Both the position numbers and the translations under genes were made by a program. Below, one piece after another: positions 1 through 9,308 of a DNA stretch of 64,000 nt (the first letter of the stretch is position 1; the number at the start of each line of letters is the position of its first letter). The stretch covers positions 124,001 through 188,000 of the forward strand of contig NZ_LKDW01000002.1 of NCBI RefSeq assembly GCF_001401805.1, read 5' to 3'. Below the pieces are notes generated by a model that made no database searches, was not told where the DNA came from, and worked only from the letters and a program-made list of their open reading frames with translations. Source of the stretch: Pseudoalteromonas sp. P1-25. GTDB lineage: Bacteria > Pseudomonadota > Gammaproteobacteria > Enterobacterales > Alteromonadaceae.

Positions 1-729
1 ACCGTAGCTGTCTTTTAAAAAGCCGCCTTCAGGTAATTTAATCGGCGCGCCTTGCTCTGTGCCAACGCCATATATATTTAGCCGATAAGAGGAATTACTG
101 GTAAAGCTTGTAATATCACTTTGTTCTTCTTGGTCTATGCCATCGGTAACTAATATTATATCGCCATCAATATAGCCTGCTTGTGTTAAAAGCTCCTTTG
201 CCATATCAAGGCCAGCTAAAACATTCGAGCCTTTATCGGGCATAATGTCAGGGCTTAAACTCGGAATTAAATTGCTAAGCGTAGTGGCATCGTTTGTGAG
301 TGGCGAAATAGTATAGGCACTGCCGGCATAAGCAACTAAAGCCGTGTCGCCTTCTTTAAATAGCTCAATCATATCGAGTGCCTTAAAGCGCGATTGCATT
401 AAACGATTTGGTGCTATATCGGTACTGTACATTGAGTACGACATATCCATTACAATTACACGAGCACTTTTACTTTGAAATACAGGAACCTGTTTTTCTT
501 CAAAGCTAGGGCCTGCACTAAACATAATCGCTAAACAGCAAAATACAGCAACCAACCAGAGTGGTTGGCTGGCTTTAGTGTTTGACTCGTTCATAATAAA
601 CGGCGCCAAATGAACCGCTATTAGGTTATCTGCGCTTTGTTTTTTATACTTAATAAAGGCGATAAAAAACAAAGCCAGCGCTGGTATTAAAAGCCACAAA
701 ACAGCGGGGCGAATAAATGTAAAGTCCAT
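1..729 (-). CDS. BatB-like von Willebrand factor A protein (partial, 3' end outside window)
   Basis: The reverse strand is open without a stop from an ATG at 729-727 to the window edge (243 codons). The start shares one base with the stop of the upstream gene (TAATG). Two hydrophobic helices (about residues 8-25 and 57-72) precede a VWA domain with the MIDAS signature D95-M-S-Y-S99 and a later TDG motif. This is the layout of BatB-type proteins, which are anchored in the inner membrane with the VWA domain in the periplasm. Family BatB proteins often continue into TPR repeats; that part is not visible here. It is the fifth gene of the MoxR operon. The molecular role of Bat proteins in proteobacteria is poorly defined; envelope stress or metal-dependent complex assembly are the usual suggestions. 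Confidence 0.85.
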   Translation of the reverse strand, partial: MDFTFIRPAVLWLLIPALALFFIAFIKYKKQSADNLIAVHLAPFIMNESNTKASQPLWLVAVFCCLAIMFSAGPSFEEKQVPVFQSKSARVIVMDMSYSMYSTDIAPNRLMQSRFKALDMIELFKEGDTALVAYAGSAYTISPLTNDATTLSNLIPSLSPDIMPDKGSNVLAGLDMAKELLTQAGYIDGDIILVTDGIDQEEQSDITSFTSNSSYRLNIYGVGTEQGAPIKLPEGGFLKDSYG

Positions 730-1715
730 TAGCTAGGCTCCTTTAATGCACGTAAGGTGCTTAACAGTATTTTTAAACTAATGAGCAAAATAGCAATAAG
801 TAGTGGGTAGTAAAACAATGAGCTTTGCGGGCGAAATGTCTGCTCATCTGCGCTAATTGGCTCTAACTTATCGAGCTCTGCGTAAATTTGCTGAAGTCCA
901 GCTACATCTTTGGCCCTAAAATATAGCCCACCGGTCTGTTCGGCAATATCTTTTAATAGGCTTTCATCTAAGCTGCCGCCACTCATACCGCCCATATTAA
1001 AAAGGCTAAAGCCGCGTCGGTTATCAGAGCCAACCCCTATGGTATATACTTTTATTCCTTCTTCGCGGGCAAGGAGTAGGGCGTCTTCAGGTTTTAAATT
1101 ACCCGCGGTGTTTTGCCCATCGGTTAATAGCACCACAATGCGGTTACTTTTATCTTTATTGGCAAAACGTTTTACCGATAAACCTAGCGCATCGCCAATA
1201 GCGGTGGCGCGCCCTACCAAGCCAATTTGAGACTCGCTAAGCATTTTACTTACGGTTTTAACATCGCGAGTTAGCGGCGTTTGTAAAAATGCGGTATCGC
1301 CAAATAATATCAGCCCTAGCCTGTCACCTTGACGCTGCTCTATAAAGTCACTCAATACGGCTTTTACCATAGTGAGGCGATCAACATATTGGCCGTTGTA
1401 GGCCATGTCTTGTTCGGTCATCGAGCCTGATAAATCGACCGCAAGCATTATATCGCGTCCTTCATTAGGTAATGAAATAGGCTCATCTAACCACGTTGGG
1501 TTTGCAGCCGCTGTTACCAGTAATAACCATAAAGCCCATTCAAAAATACTTAACTTACGTGTGCCTTGTTCAAAGCTGTGTGTGGCTAAATTGTGTTGAG
1601 CAAAGCTAGGAATGCGAAGGCGCGTTTGTGCGCTACTTGCAGCTGGCTTTAATAATAAAAGTAATAAAGGCAGCGGCAGTAATAAAAATAACCAAGGCCA
1701 GCTAAATTCAAACAT
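729..1715 (-). CDS. BatA-like VWA domain membrane protein
   Basis: 328 residues. An N-terminal hydrophobic, proline- and leucine-rich helix and a second one near residues 58-72 precede a VWA domain with MIDAS DLSGS (about residues 94-98) and a TDGQNT motif. A C-terminal transmembrane helix lies at about residues 300-318. This 'two helices, VWA, one helix' arrangement is typical of BatA. It overlaps the DUF4381 gene by 8 bp and the BatB-like gene by 1 bp, so the genes are translationally coupled. It probably works together with BatB and the MoxR ATPase at the inner membrane. The assignment to the family is secure; the cellular function is not known. Confidence 0.88.
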   Translation of the reverse strand: MFEFSWPWLFLLLPLPLLLLLLKPAASSAQTRLRIPSFAQHNLATHSFEQGTRKLSIFEWALWLLLVTAAANPTWLDEPISLPNEGRDIMLAVDLSGSMTEQDMAYNGQYVDRLTMVKAVLSDFIEQRQGDRLGLILFGDTAFLQTPLTRDVKTVSKMLSESQIGLVGRATAIGDALGLSVKRFANKDKSNRIVVLLTDGQNTAGNLKPEDALLLAREEGIKVYTIGVGSDNRRGFSLFNMGGMSGGSLDESLLKDIAEQTGGLYFRAKDVAGLQQIYAELDKLEPISADEQTFRPQSSLFYYPLLIAILLISLKILLSTLRALKEPS

Positions 1716-2142
1716 GTACTGACTCCTTTAACTTAAATTGTTTAATACCTTGGCGAAACTTGTCGGTTAGTTCTTTGTTTGCTTGCTCGGTGTTATAAAG
1801 GCTGAGTATTTCCTGCTCGCTAAAGCTTAAACCCGTTAACGCATTAAGCGTATTGCACCAATTAGTGGTTGACTGTGCAGCTAGGCGTTTGTCGTAATAC
1901 TCAATAACAAGGCGTTTTAAAATAATATGAAGGGTGAGCGGGTTTTGTTCTGTTTTACTTAAATCTATTGCGTAACGTTTTGGCTTTTTAAATTTGTGAT
2001 TTTTGTAAAACCAAAAAGCAGCTGCACAGATTACTATAAATAGCAGGGCAATAATAACCCACCAAGCAGGAGCGAGTGGCCACCAACTTACTTGGCTTGG
2101 TGCTATTATGTCGTGCAGGCCGTCGAGTGGATTGGATTGCAT
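1708..2142 (-). CDS. DUF4381 family membrane protein
   Basis: 144 residues. A short N-terminal segment rich in Pro and Trp (PSQVSWWPLAPAWW) leads into one transmembrane helix (about residues 27-46). A basic cytoplasmic stretch and a helical C-terminal domain follow. This is the profile of DUF4381, a small protein found almost only between DUF58 and BatA genes in MoxR operons. It starts 2 bp after the DUF58 stop and overlaps the next gene by 8 bp. No catalytic motif is visible. It is probably a structural partner of the VWA proteins; that is inference from context. Confidence 0.8.
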   Translation of the reverse strand: MQSNPLDGLHDIIAPSQVSWWPLAPAWWVIIALLFIVICAAAFWFYKNHKFKKPKRYAIDLSKTEQNPLTLHIILKRLVIEYYDKRLAAQSTTNWCNTLNALTGLSFSEQEILSLYNTEQANKELTDKFRQGIKQFKLKESVHV

Positions 2143-2144
2143 GG

Positions 2145-3089
2145 TTACTTTCTCACTAATTGCAGTTCAAGCGGGCTGGCTGCATTGAATGATATTAAAT
2201 TAAGGCCTGATTTAGTTAAGCGGTTAAGGCGAGTACTAAATGCGTGCTCGGCATTTTTTGCAAAGCGTTTTCTAAAATTACTGTCCATTAGTGGAAGGGC
2301 AAAGTCTTGATTATTTGCACTTACCGTTACAGTTTGTTTAAACGCAGGGAGCTGATGCTCAAATGGGTCACTTATATGACAGCCTATCAGCTCGCAGTGG
2401 CGGCTTAATATTTCTAATTGCTTAAAGCTTGCATCATCAAGGGCATTAAAGTCAGAGACTAAATACACTAAGCTGCCAGGTTTAGCTAAATGATTAAGGC
2501 GCTTTAAATTATCACTAAAGTTATTACTTGCTTGTTTGTCTATATTGTTAAGTGCTTGCTGGTGGCTGTCGCATAGGTTATGACACAGGTTTAATACTGC
2601 TTTTTCGCGGGCGCTGGGCTTTAGCTCTAAATGCGAGTGCTGGTTAAACACAATGCCGCCAATTCTATCTCCGCGTTGACACGCAGACCATGCAACTAGC
2701 GCGCTAATGTGCGCAGCTTGTACCGACTTAAGTAGCAGCTTTGAGCCAAAAAGCATTGAGTTTGAAAAATCAGTAAATACAAACACAGGGCGCTCTTTTT
2801 CTTCTTGAAAAAGCTTTGTATGGGTTTCGCCGGTACGCGCCGTTACTCGCCAGTCAATAGAGCGAATGTCATCGCCTTGCTGGTAATGGCGTACTTCGGC
2901 AAACTCCATGCCTCGGCCTTTATGAGGCGCAAGGTATTGCCCAGCTAAACTGTTTTTAATTTTAACTTTTGGTGCAAGCTCTAGCAATTGCGCTTTTGCT
3001 TTGTAATACATAAGCTCTTTTAGCGCTAAATTTACACCGTGGCTATGGCTTTGCTTTAGCCACGCCTTTGAGTCTAATTGTGTTTGCAT
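2145..3089 (-). CDS. DUF58 domain protein
   Basis: 314 residues without a transmembrane helix. The DUF58 signature is clear: a conserved block around residues 58-90 with QGDDIRSIDWRVTARTGE, followed by a VWA-like stretch with FTDFSNSM as a degenerate MIDAS. DUF58 proteins are VWA relatives that accompany MoxR ATPases. The start lies 3 bp after the moxR stop, so the two are co-transcribed. It may be the adaptor between the cytoplasmic ATPase and the membrane VWA proteins, in analogy to MoxR/VWA pairs that act as chaperones for metal-cofactor insertion. Its target is unknown. Confidence 0.88.
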   Translation of the reverse strand: MQTQLDSKAWLKQSHSHGVNLALKELMYYKAKAQLLELAPKVKIKNSLAGQYLAPHKGRGMEFAEVRHYQQGDDIRSIDWRVTARTGETHTKLFQEEKERPVFVFTDFSNSMLFGSKLLLKSVQAAHISALVAWSACQRGDRIGGIVFNQHSHLELKPSAREKAVLNLCHNLCDSHQQALNNIDKQASNNFSDNLKRLNHLAKPGSLVYLVSDFNALDDASFKQLEILSRHCELIGCHISDPFEHQLPAFKQTVTVSANNQDFALPLMDSNFRKRFAKNAEHAFSTRLNRLTKSGLNLISFNAASPLELQLVRK

Positions 3090-3092
3090 AAC

Positions 3093-4049
3093 TTAGGGTA
3101 CGGCTACAAGTTCAACAATACGGCTTATCACCTGATCTTTAGTAATGCCATCAGCCTGTGCTTCGTAGCTTAAAATAATACGATGGCGCAGTACATTATG
3201 TACAACGGCTTGAATGTCATCGGGTGCAACAAAATCACGGCCATGTAACCAAGCGTGGGCACGGGCACATTTATCAAGTGCAATGGTGGCACGGGGGCTT
3301 GCGCCAAACTCAATCCAACGGCCAAGTTGCTCATCAAACTTAGCCCCTTCTCGAGTGGCAATAATAAGCTGTACTAAATATTGCTCAAGCGGCTCGGCTA
3401 AATACAAACCTAAAATAGCTTGGCGAGCGGCAAATAAGTCGCTTTGGGTAATTTGCTGCATTACCGCTTGGTGTTCATTAAGCGCTTCACCACGGGTTAA
3501 GCGCAGTATATCTAGCTCGTGCTCTGCACCTGGGTAATCAATGCTTAAATGTAATAAAAAACGGTCTAATTGTGCCTCTGGCAGCGGGTAAGTCCCTTCT
3601 TGCTCCAGCGGGTTTTGGGTAGCCATTACCATAAACAAATCGCTAAGCGGGTAGGTGTTTTTACCTACCGTTACTTGGCGCTCTGCCATGGCTTCTAATA
3701 ACGCTGATTGTACTTTTGCTGGGGCACGGTTTATTTCATCGGCTAAGATAAGGTTATGAAATAAAGGGCCTTTTTCAAACACAAATTCACTTGTTTGTTG
3801 GCGGTAAATATCGGTGCCTGTGACATCTGCAGGTAATAAGTCGGGCGTAAACTGCACGCGTTGAAACGAGCCTTCAATGCCTTTAGCAAGGGCGTTAACA
3901 GCACGGGTTTTTGCAAGCCCTGGTGGGCCTTCTACTAATAGGTGCCCATCAGCTAAAATGGCAATAAGGAGTGCTTGAGTAAGCTCTGGCTGGCCAATAA
4001 TTTGTGTATCTAAGTACGTTTTTAATTGTTTGAATGCGTTAGCTGCCAT
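3093..4049 (-). CDS. MoxR family AAA+ ATPase
   Basis: 318 residues. Walker A is GPPGLAKT (residues 41-48), Walker B is LILADEINRAP (about 100-110), and sensor 1 is MATQNPLEQEGTYPLPEAQ, the MoxR-specific block. A C-terminal lid domain follows (AAA_lid_2). MoxR ATPases are thought to act as chaperones with VWA partners. This is the first gene of a five-gene operon moxR-DUF58-DUF4381-batA-batB. Its promoter should lie in the 329-bp gap shared with the divergent fadI gene. The family call is firm; the client protein cannot be deduced from the sequence. Confidence 0.92.
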   Translation of the reverse strand: MAANAFKQLKTYLDTQIIGQPELTQALLIAILADGHLLVEGPPGLAKTRAVNALAKGIEGSFQRVQFTPDLLPADVTGTDIYRQQTSEFVFEKGPLFHNLILADEINRAPAKVQSALLEAMAERQVTVGKNTYPLSDLFMVMATQNPLEQEGTYPLPEAQLDRFLLHLSIDYPGAEHELDILRLTRGEALNEHQAVMQQITQSDLFAARQAILGLYLAEPLEQYLVQLIIATREGAKFDEQLGRWIEFGASPRATIALDKCARAHAWLHGRDFVAPDDIQAVVHNVLRHRIILSYEAQADGITKDQVISRIVELVAVP

Positions 4050-4378
4050 AATAAATAGACTTCCTCGTCAGCTGGGTTTGTACCTAATTTGTTATAGGTG
4101 ATTAATACTGACCTAGTTATAAGGTTTATAAGTGAGTAACTCAAGAGTTAGACTGTATTTTTAAAAATAGTTCGTTATTTTTTAACGGTTTTTAGCGTAC
4201 CACAAATCTTTGTAAAAACGCGTAAAAAAGCCTATTGTGGTAGTCAATATTAAGCACTATGTGTATATCTAGCTTTAGTGCTTTTGTATAAATTTGTGTT
4301 TATCTATTGGCTTTAGCACACGGGTTGTTTAGAATCGAGGAAAACAAACAGGTCAGACCTGTCAGCGGGAGAGCATAA
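4050..4378. other. Intergenic region between divergent moxR and fadI
   Basis: This 329-bp non-coding stretch separates two divergent operons and must hold both promoters. I could not pick convincing -35/-10 pairs. The only strong element is the palindrome at 4348-4362 just before fadI, listed separately. A GCGGGAGA ribosome-binding site lies at 4366-4373. No RNA gene is evident. Confidence 0.6.
4348..4362. promoter_or_regulatory. FadR-like palindromic operator before fadI
   Basis: ACAGGTC-A-GACCTGT is a perfect 7-1-7 inverted repeat ending 16 bp before the fadI start codon. It matches the enterobacterial and vibrio FadR operator core (GGTC-N-GACC) with changes only at the flanking T/A pair. 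The place, between promoter and start codon, fits repression of beta-oxidation genes that is relieved by long-chain acyl-CoA. FadR identity is inferred from the motif; no fadR gene is in the window. Confidence 0.6.
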
Positions 4379-5689
4379 ATGTCTGAGCAAAATATACTAA
4401 AAACACCAAAAGGCGACCGTATTGCCATCGTTAGCGGCTTACGTACTCCTTTTGCAAAACAAGCAACAGCGTTTCACCATGTACCGGCCCTTGATATGGG
4501 TAAGTTGGTGGTTAACGAAATGCTTGAACGATTAAATTTCGACAAGTCAGAAATCGATCAACTTGTATTTGGTCAAGTAGTGCAAATGCCAGAAGCACCA
4601 AATATTGCGCGTGAAATAGTATTAGGTACGGGTATGCCTGTAGGTGTAGATGCGTATTCTGTATCGCGTGCGTGTGCTACCAGCTTTCAGGCCATTGCCA
4701 ATGTAGCTGAGTCTATTATGGCAGGCTCTGTAAATGTAGGTATTGCTGGTGGTGCTGACTCATCTTCAGTGCTGCCTATTGGCGTAAGTAAAAAATTGGC
4801 AGGTAGCTTAGTTGATTTAAACAAAGCGCGTACCTTAGGCCAGCGCTTAAAAATATTCTCAAAACTGCGTTTAAAAGATTTATTACCAGTACCGCCAGCG
4901 GTTGCCGAGTACTCGACGGGTCTTTCTATGGGGCAAACAGCTGAGCAAATGGCTAAAACACACAACATTAGCCGTGAAGATCAAGATGCACTCGCGCATC
5001 GCTCGCATTCACTTGCAACCCAGGCATGGGCAGATGGCAAGTTAAAAGATGAAGTTATGACGGCGCACTTGCCGCCATATAAAAGCTTTATTGAAGAAGA
5101 TAATAACATCCGTAAAAATTCTACCGTTGAAGGCTACGCTAAGCTTAAACCAGTATTTGACCGCCAACATGGCTCGGTTACCGCAGCAAACGCAACACCC
5201 TTAACAGATGGTGCAGCTGCCGTACTGATGATGAGCGAAAGCAAAGCAAAAGCACTAGGCTACGAAATTTTAGGTTATGTGCGCAGTTTTGCGTTCTCGG
5301 CAATTGGTGTAGAGCAAGATATGCTAATGGGCCCAGCGCATTCAACGCCTATCGCACTTGATAGGGCAGGTATTACGCTTGCTGATTTAGATTTAATTGA
5401 AATGCATGAAGCATTTGCAGCACAAGCGCTGGCTAACATGAAAATGTTTGCATCAGATAAGTTTGCGCAAGAAAAACTTGGTCGTAGCAAAGCAATTGGC
5501 GAAATTAACATGGATAAGTTTAACGTTAACGGCGGCTCACTGGCATATGGTCACCCATTTGCAGCAACCGGTGCTCGCTTAATTACGCAAAGCTTACACG
5601 AGCTTAAACGTCGTGGTGGCGGTTTAGCATTAACAACAGCGTGTGCTGCTGGTGGTTTAGGTGCAGCCTTTGTATTGGAGAGCGCGTAA
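4379..5689 (+). CDS. fadI: 3-ketoacyl-CoA thiolase FadI (beta-oxidation beta subunit)
   Basis: 436 residues, the length of E. coli FadI. Thiolase family: the nucleophilic Cys99 lies in SRACATSFQ, the His343 motif is [11 protein letters not shown], and the second active-site Cys422 is in TTACAAGG. It cleaves 3-ketoacyl-CoA to acetyl-CoA and a shortened acyl-CoA, and forms a complex with FadJ. The stop codon overlaps the fadJ start (TAATG), so the two are translationally coupled. A good Shine-Dalgarno (GGGAGA) supports the ATG at 4379. The palindromic operator immediately upstream suggests control by acyl-CoA. FadI rather than FadA is favoured by length and by the order thiolase then multifunctional subunit. 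Confidence 0.95.
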   Translation: MSEQNILKTPKGDRIAIVSGLRTPFAKQATAFHHVPALDMGKLVVNEMLERLNFDKSEIDQLVFGQVVQMPEAPNIAREIVLGTGMPVGVDAYSVSRACATSFQAIANVAESIMAGSVNVGIAGGADSSSVLPIGVSKKLAGSLVDLNKARTLGQRLKIFSKLRLKDLLPVPPAVAEYSTGLSMGQTAEQMAKTHNISREDQDALAHRSHSLATQAWADGKLKDEVMTAHLPPYKSFIEEDNNIRKNSTVEGYAKLKPVFDRQHGSVTAANATPLTDGAAAVLMMSESKAKALGYEILGYVRSFAFSAIGVEQDMLMGPAHSTPIALDRAGITLADLDLIEMHEAFAAQALANMKMFASDKFAQEKLGRSKAIGEINMDKFNVNGGSLAYGHPFAATGARLITQSLHELKRRGGGLALTTACAAGGLGAAFVLESA

Positions 5690-7911
5690 TGACAGATTCA
5701 GTATTTAATTTAACGGTAGATGAAAACAAAATTGCCGTAGTAACCATTGATGTGCCGGGTGAAAAAATGAACACTCTGCGCGACTCATTCGCTGATGACT
5801 TAAAAGCTTTACTTGAAGAAGCCAAGCAAGAGTCAGTAAAGGGTATGGTATTTATTAGTGGTAAAAGCGATAACTTTATCGCGGGCGCTGATGTAAAAAT
5901 GCTTGATAGCGTAGAAAAACGTGAAGATGCTTTAGCAATCAGTGAGCTGTGTCATCAAGCCTTTTTTGATATGACAAAGCTACCTTACACAACGGTTAGC
6001 GCAATTCATGGTGCGGCGCTTGGTGGTGGTTTAGAGTTTGCTTTAGCGTGTGATTACCGCGTAGGCACGGATAGCGATATTACTAAAGTAGGCCTGCCAG
6101 AAGTACAACTTGGTTTATTACCAGGTGGTGGCGGTACGCAGCGTTTAACTAAAATTGTAGGCATTCAAAAAGCGCTAGAGTGGATGCTAACAGGTAAGCA
6201 AATTCGTCCTAAGCAAGCTAAAAAAGCGGGCGTATTAGATGATGTAGTACCACAAAGTGTATTGTTAAAAGTTGCTAAAGAATTTGCAGCTAAGAAAAAG
6301 CCAGCAGATAAAGAGCCTAAGCTTGATAAAGTAAGCAAATTGCTAGAGTCAAACCCGTTTGGTCGTAACTTTATCTTTAAAAAGGCGAAAGAAAACGTCC
6401 TTAAAAAAACTGGCGGACATTATCCTGCACCGCTTGCAATTATTAAGGCTGTGCGTGCAAGTGTAGAGCTTGATAAATTAAAAGCATACAAAACAGAAGC
6501 TGAAAGCTTTGCAACACTTGTAATGAGTGACGAGTCTAAAGCGCTGCGTAGTATTTTCTTTGCAACCACGGAAATGAAAAAAGAGTGGCGCAACGATGAT
6601 GCGCCGGCTATTAGTAAAACAGCTGTTTTAGGTGGTGGCTTAATGGGTGCTGGTATTGCGCATGTAAGCGCAGTAAAAGCCAAAGTACCTGTGCGTATTA
6701 AAGATGTTGCAGAACAGGGCATTAGTAATGCCATGAACTACACCTACAAAATTTTAGATAAGCGCCTTAAGCGCCGTATTATGTCTAAAGCTGATATGCA
6801 GTTAACCATGAACCGTATTACCGGTACTACTGACTACAGCGGCTTTAAACACATTGATTTAGTAGTGGAAGCTGTATTTGAAGACCTAGCCTTAAAGCAA
6901 GGTATGGTTGCTGATATAGAGCAGCAATGTCAAAGCAATACTATTTTTGCTAGTAACACGTCATCACTGCCTATTTCACAAATTGCAGCGCAGGCGCAGC
7001 GTCCAGAAAACGTGATTGGTCTGCATTACTTCTCGCCAGTTGAAAAAATGCCACTAGTGGAAATTATTCCACATGAAGGCACGTCACAAGAGACCATAGC
7101 ACGTGTCGTTAACTTTGCTCGTAAGCAAGGTAAAACGCCCATTGTGGTAAAAGATATGGCTGGTTTTTACGTAAATCGTATTTTAGCGCCTTATGTAAAT
7201 GAAGCGGCTAATTTAATGCTTGCCGGTGAGCCAATTGAAAAAATAGATGCAGCGCTTGTAGAGTTTGGCTTCCCAGTGGGGCCACTTGCTTTACTTGACG
7301 AAGTAGGGATTGATATAGGCTCTAAAATTGCCCCAATTCTTGAAAAAGAATTAGGCGAGCGATTTAAAGCGCCAGATGCATTTTCTCGTATGATTGATTC
7401 AAAACGCCTAGGCCGTAAAACGGGTCGTGGTTTTTATGAGTACGATAAAAAGAGCAAAAAAGTTGACGAGTCAGTGTATGAGCTACTAGGTGTGACACCT
7501 GCTCCGCGTTTAAATAAAAGCGAGATTGCTAAGCGTTGTGTATCACAAATGCTTAACGAAGCAGTACGTTGTTTAGACGATGGCATTATTGCCAGCCCAC
7601 GTGATGGCGATATTGGCGCTATATTTGGCATTGGCTTCCCACCGTTTTTAGGTGGACCGTTTAGCTACATGGATAAATTGGGCGCAAGTAAAGTAAGCTC
7701 TGAAATGTCTACTTTGGCTAATAGCAATGCGAACTTTGCTCCGTGCGATACGTTAGTAAGTATGGCTGAATCAGGCGCTAAGTTTTATCAAACGCAGCCT
7801 GTTACAACTGAGCTAAGCCCAGCACCTGTTGCTGAACAAGCAATAGAGGCAGAGCCTGCTGATGAGCAACCTCAAGAAGAGAGCGTGGACTCACCAAAGC
7901 AAGACTCGTAA
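5689..7911 (+). CDS. fadJ: Fatty acid oxidation complex alpha subunit FadJ
   Basis: 740 residues from the ATG at 5689 that overlaps the fadI stop; an upstream in-frame start at 5641 lies inside fadI and lacks support. The N-terminal half is an enoyl-CoA hydratase/isomerase (GGGLEFALACDYRV; GLLPGGGGTQRL). The second half is 3-hydroxyacyl-CoA dehydrogenase with the NAD-binding GGGLMGAGIAHVSA and the catalytic GLHYFSPVEKMPLVEI. It performs the hydration and dehydrogenation steps and hands the product to FadI. The last 30 residues are an acidic, Glu/Pro/Ala-rich tail beyond the usual end of about 715 residues; it looks disordered. A strong terminator follows. Confidence 0.95.
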   Translation: MTDSVFNLTVDENKIAVVTIDVPGEKMNTLRDSFADDLKALLEEAKQESVKGMVFISGKSDNFIAGADVKMLDSVEKREDALAISELCHQAFFDMTKLPYTTVSAIHGAALGGGLEFALACDYRVGTDSDITKVGLPEVQLGLLPGGGGTQRLTKIVGIQKALEWMLTGKQIRPKQAKKAGVLDDVVPQSVLLKVAKEFAAKKKPADKEPKLDKVSKLLESNPFGRNFIFKKAKENVLKKTGGHYPAPLAIIKAVRASVELDKLKAYKTEAESFATLVMSDESKALRSIFFATTEMKKEWRNDDAPAISKTAVLGGGLMGAGIAHVSAVKAKVPVRIKDVAEQGISNAMNYTYKILDKRLKRRIMSKADMQLTMNRITGTTDYSGFKHIDLVVEAVFEDLALKQGMVADIEQQCQSNTIFASNTSSLPISQIAAQAQRPENVIGLHYFSPVEKMPLVEIIPHEGTSQETIARVVNFARKQGKTPIVVKDMAGFYVNRILAPYVNEAANLMLAGEPIEKIDAALVEFGFPVGPLALLDEVGIDIGSKIAPILEKELGERFKAPDAFSRMIDSKRLGRKTGRGFYEYDKKSKKVDESVYELLGVTPAPRLNKSEIAKRCVSQMLNEAVRCLDDGIIASPRDGDIGAIFGIGFPPFLGGPFSYMDKLGASKVSSEMSTLANSNANFAPCDTLVSMAESGAKFYQTQPVTTELSPAPVAEQAIEAEPADEQPQEESVDSPKQDS

Positions 7912-7923
7912 AACAGCTTGATT

Positions 7924-7951
7924 AAAAAACCGCATTAGATGCGGTTTTTTT
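7924..7951 (+). terminator. Rho-independent terminator of fadIJ
   Basis: Perfect 12-bp stem (AAAAAACCGCAT / ATGCGGTTTTTT) with a 3-nt loop, ending in seven T. It lies 13 bp after the fadJ stop. Confidence 0.9.
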
Positions 7952-8180
7952 ATACCTGCTATTTGTAAATATAGAATACTAGGGCGCAATGATAAGCAAT
8001 TATTCTTTAGGGCTAACCTCGGTACATACTGTGTTAAAAACGTGCATTTATAAACTTAGATTGCCAGTCTTTATTTAGTTATCGACAGGTTTTTACCCTC
8101 AAATAAGGCTTATAATTAAGTGGCTTGCTATAAAGTGTGTTAGCTTAATTTGCAGCTAAGCAGATAAGAGGTAAACCATT

Positions 8181-8690
8181 ATGCAGTTGTTTACAGCACG
8201 ACTAGCAATGCGCCCACTTCAAAGCAGTGATTGGCCATTATTTTTGCAGTTACATCAAAATTCAACCGTGATCCGTTATTGCTACGATATGCCCAGTGAA
8301 GCGTTTGTACGCAGCCGGTTTGAACAACGTTTAAAAAGCTGGGATAGCACTTCTACTCATCCACTTTGCCTTGTCGTATTTGATAAGCGTTCAAATGAGC
8401 CCATGGGTGTTACGGGGTTTACGTACGAACTTGAGCAAGCTGAGCTAGGCTATTTGTTTTTACCCGCGTATTTTAATCAAGGCTTTGCCAGTGAGTCACT
8501 GCGTGCCGTGATTGAGTGGGCATGGCAACAATGGGGTATTACACAGTTTAAAGCCGTGGTTACAAAGGGGAATATAGGCTCTGAAAAAGTATTACAAAAG
8601 TGTGGACTAACGTTAACGGGCATTAATACGCAAGCGCATACTATTAATAATACACGTTATGATGATTTGATATACACATTAAAGTTGTAG
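8181..8690 (+). CDS. GNAT family N-acetyltransferase (RimJ/RimL-like)
   Basis: 169 residues. It starts with the RimJ/RimL-type pattern 'L-x-T-x-R-L-x-x-R-P' in the form LFTARLAMRPL. The acetyl-CoA-binding region shows LGYLFLPAYFNQGFASESLRA, split here by the usual pyrophosphate-loop spacing, and a later NIGSEKVLQKCGL motif (residues about 133-145) typical of motif B. It should transfer an acetyl group to a protein N-terminus or small molecule; the substrate is unknown. The gene stands alone, with a RAGAGG-type ribosome-binding site (AAGAGG) about 8 bp before the ATG. The family is confident, the specificity is open. Confidence 0.82.
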   Translation: MQLFTARLAMRPLQSSDWPLFLQLHQNSTVIRYCYDMPSEAFVRSRFEQRLKSWDSTSTHPLCLVVFDKRSNEPMGVTGFTYELEQAELGYLFLPAYFNQGFASESLRAVIEWAWQQWGITQFKAVVTKGNIGSEKVLQKCGLTLTGINTQAHTINNTRYDDLIYTLKL

Positions 8691-8696
8691 CAAATA

Positions 8697-8714
8697 GGGC
8701 TAGCAAGCTAGCCC
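8697..8714. terminator. Hairpin between convergent genes
   Basis: GGGCTAGC-AA-GCTAGCCC is a perfect inverted repeat between the stops of the GNAT gene and the convergent YjbR-like gene. Neither side has a long U-run, so termination is possible but weak. Confidence 0.45.
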
Positions 8715-8727
8715 GTGATGGTGGTTT

Positions 8728-9114
8728 CTATAGATGTGCTTCAATTGCTTTACGGTCTTTTTCTGGCATATTCTCAACAACTAATTTGAACGAATTATCG
8801 ATCATTCTTTCAATTTCGCCTTGTGGAATAGAGCCATCTAATATCACCGTATTCCAAAGCCGCTTGTTCATATGATAGCCAGGGATCACCGCAGGAAAAA
8901 TATCACGCAATTTAAGTGCTTCATCGGGATCGCACTTTAAATTAAGCCACCAAATAGGATCTCCATCATCATTAACGTCTCCATCATTACCTAAGGCAAG
9001 GGTGGCAAACATTTTATGATTTACTTTATAAACATCAACCTCTTGAGCAAATGGTTTTGTCACTTGCACCAAGGGCTTCTTTACTAAATACTCATGTACT
9101 GTGTTTTGGTCCAT
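8728..9114 (-). CDS. MmcQ/YjbR family protein
   Basis: 128 residues. The double-wing fold of the MmcQ/YjbR family is indicated by the segments WWLNLKCDPDEALKLRD and PGYHMNKRLWNTVILDG (about residues 51-93), which match the family's 'lK-p-a-LR...gYHmnKrhWntv' pattern. YjbR has a fold related to DNA-binding proteins, but no function is established. The gene is monocistronic and convergent with the GNAT gene. No metal or catalytic site is visible. Confidence 0.8.
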   Translation of the reverse strand: MDQNTVHEYLVKKPLVQVTKPFAQEVDVYKVNHKMFATLALGNDGDVNDDGDPIWWLNLKCDPDEALKLRDIFPAVIPGYHMNKRLWNTVILDGSIPQGEIERMIDNSFKLVVENMPEKDRKAIEAHL

Positions 9115-9308
9115 GATCCAATCCTTGAAGTCATACTCGGTAGAGATACCATAGCAGTTTTTTTCGCTTTTGATTATAGGTATTTAGTTTTAAATTAAAA
9201 ATTTGCAAGTCTATATCAAATGCAGCCCCAAATTAACGTATTTTTAGTTGAACAATACCTAGTTCGTGGTATGTTTCTGGCAATCAAAAAAATAATAGGA
9301 AAACCCCC

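Noticed and set aside
910-1230. Forward-strand 106-codon frame over batA
   Set aside because: Shadow of the VWA gene; no ribosome-binding site and no recognisable protein.
5641-5688. fadJ start 16 codons upstream
   Set aside because: It lies inside fadI, has no ribosome-binding site and adds a Cys/Trp-rich segment foreign to the family; the TAATG overlap at 5689 is typical.
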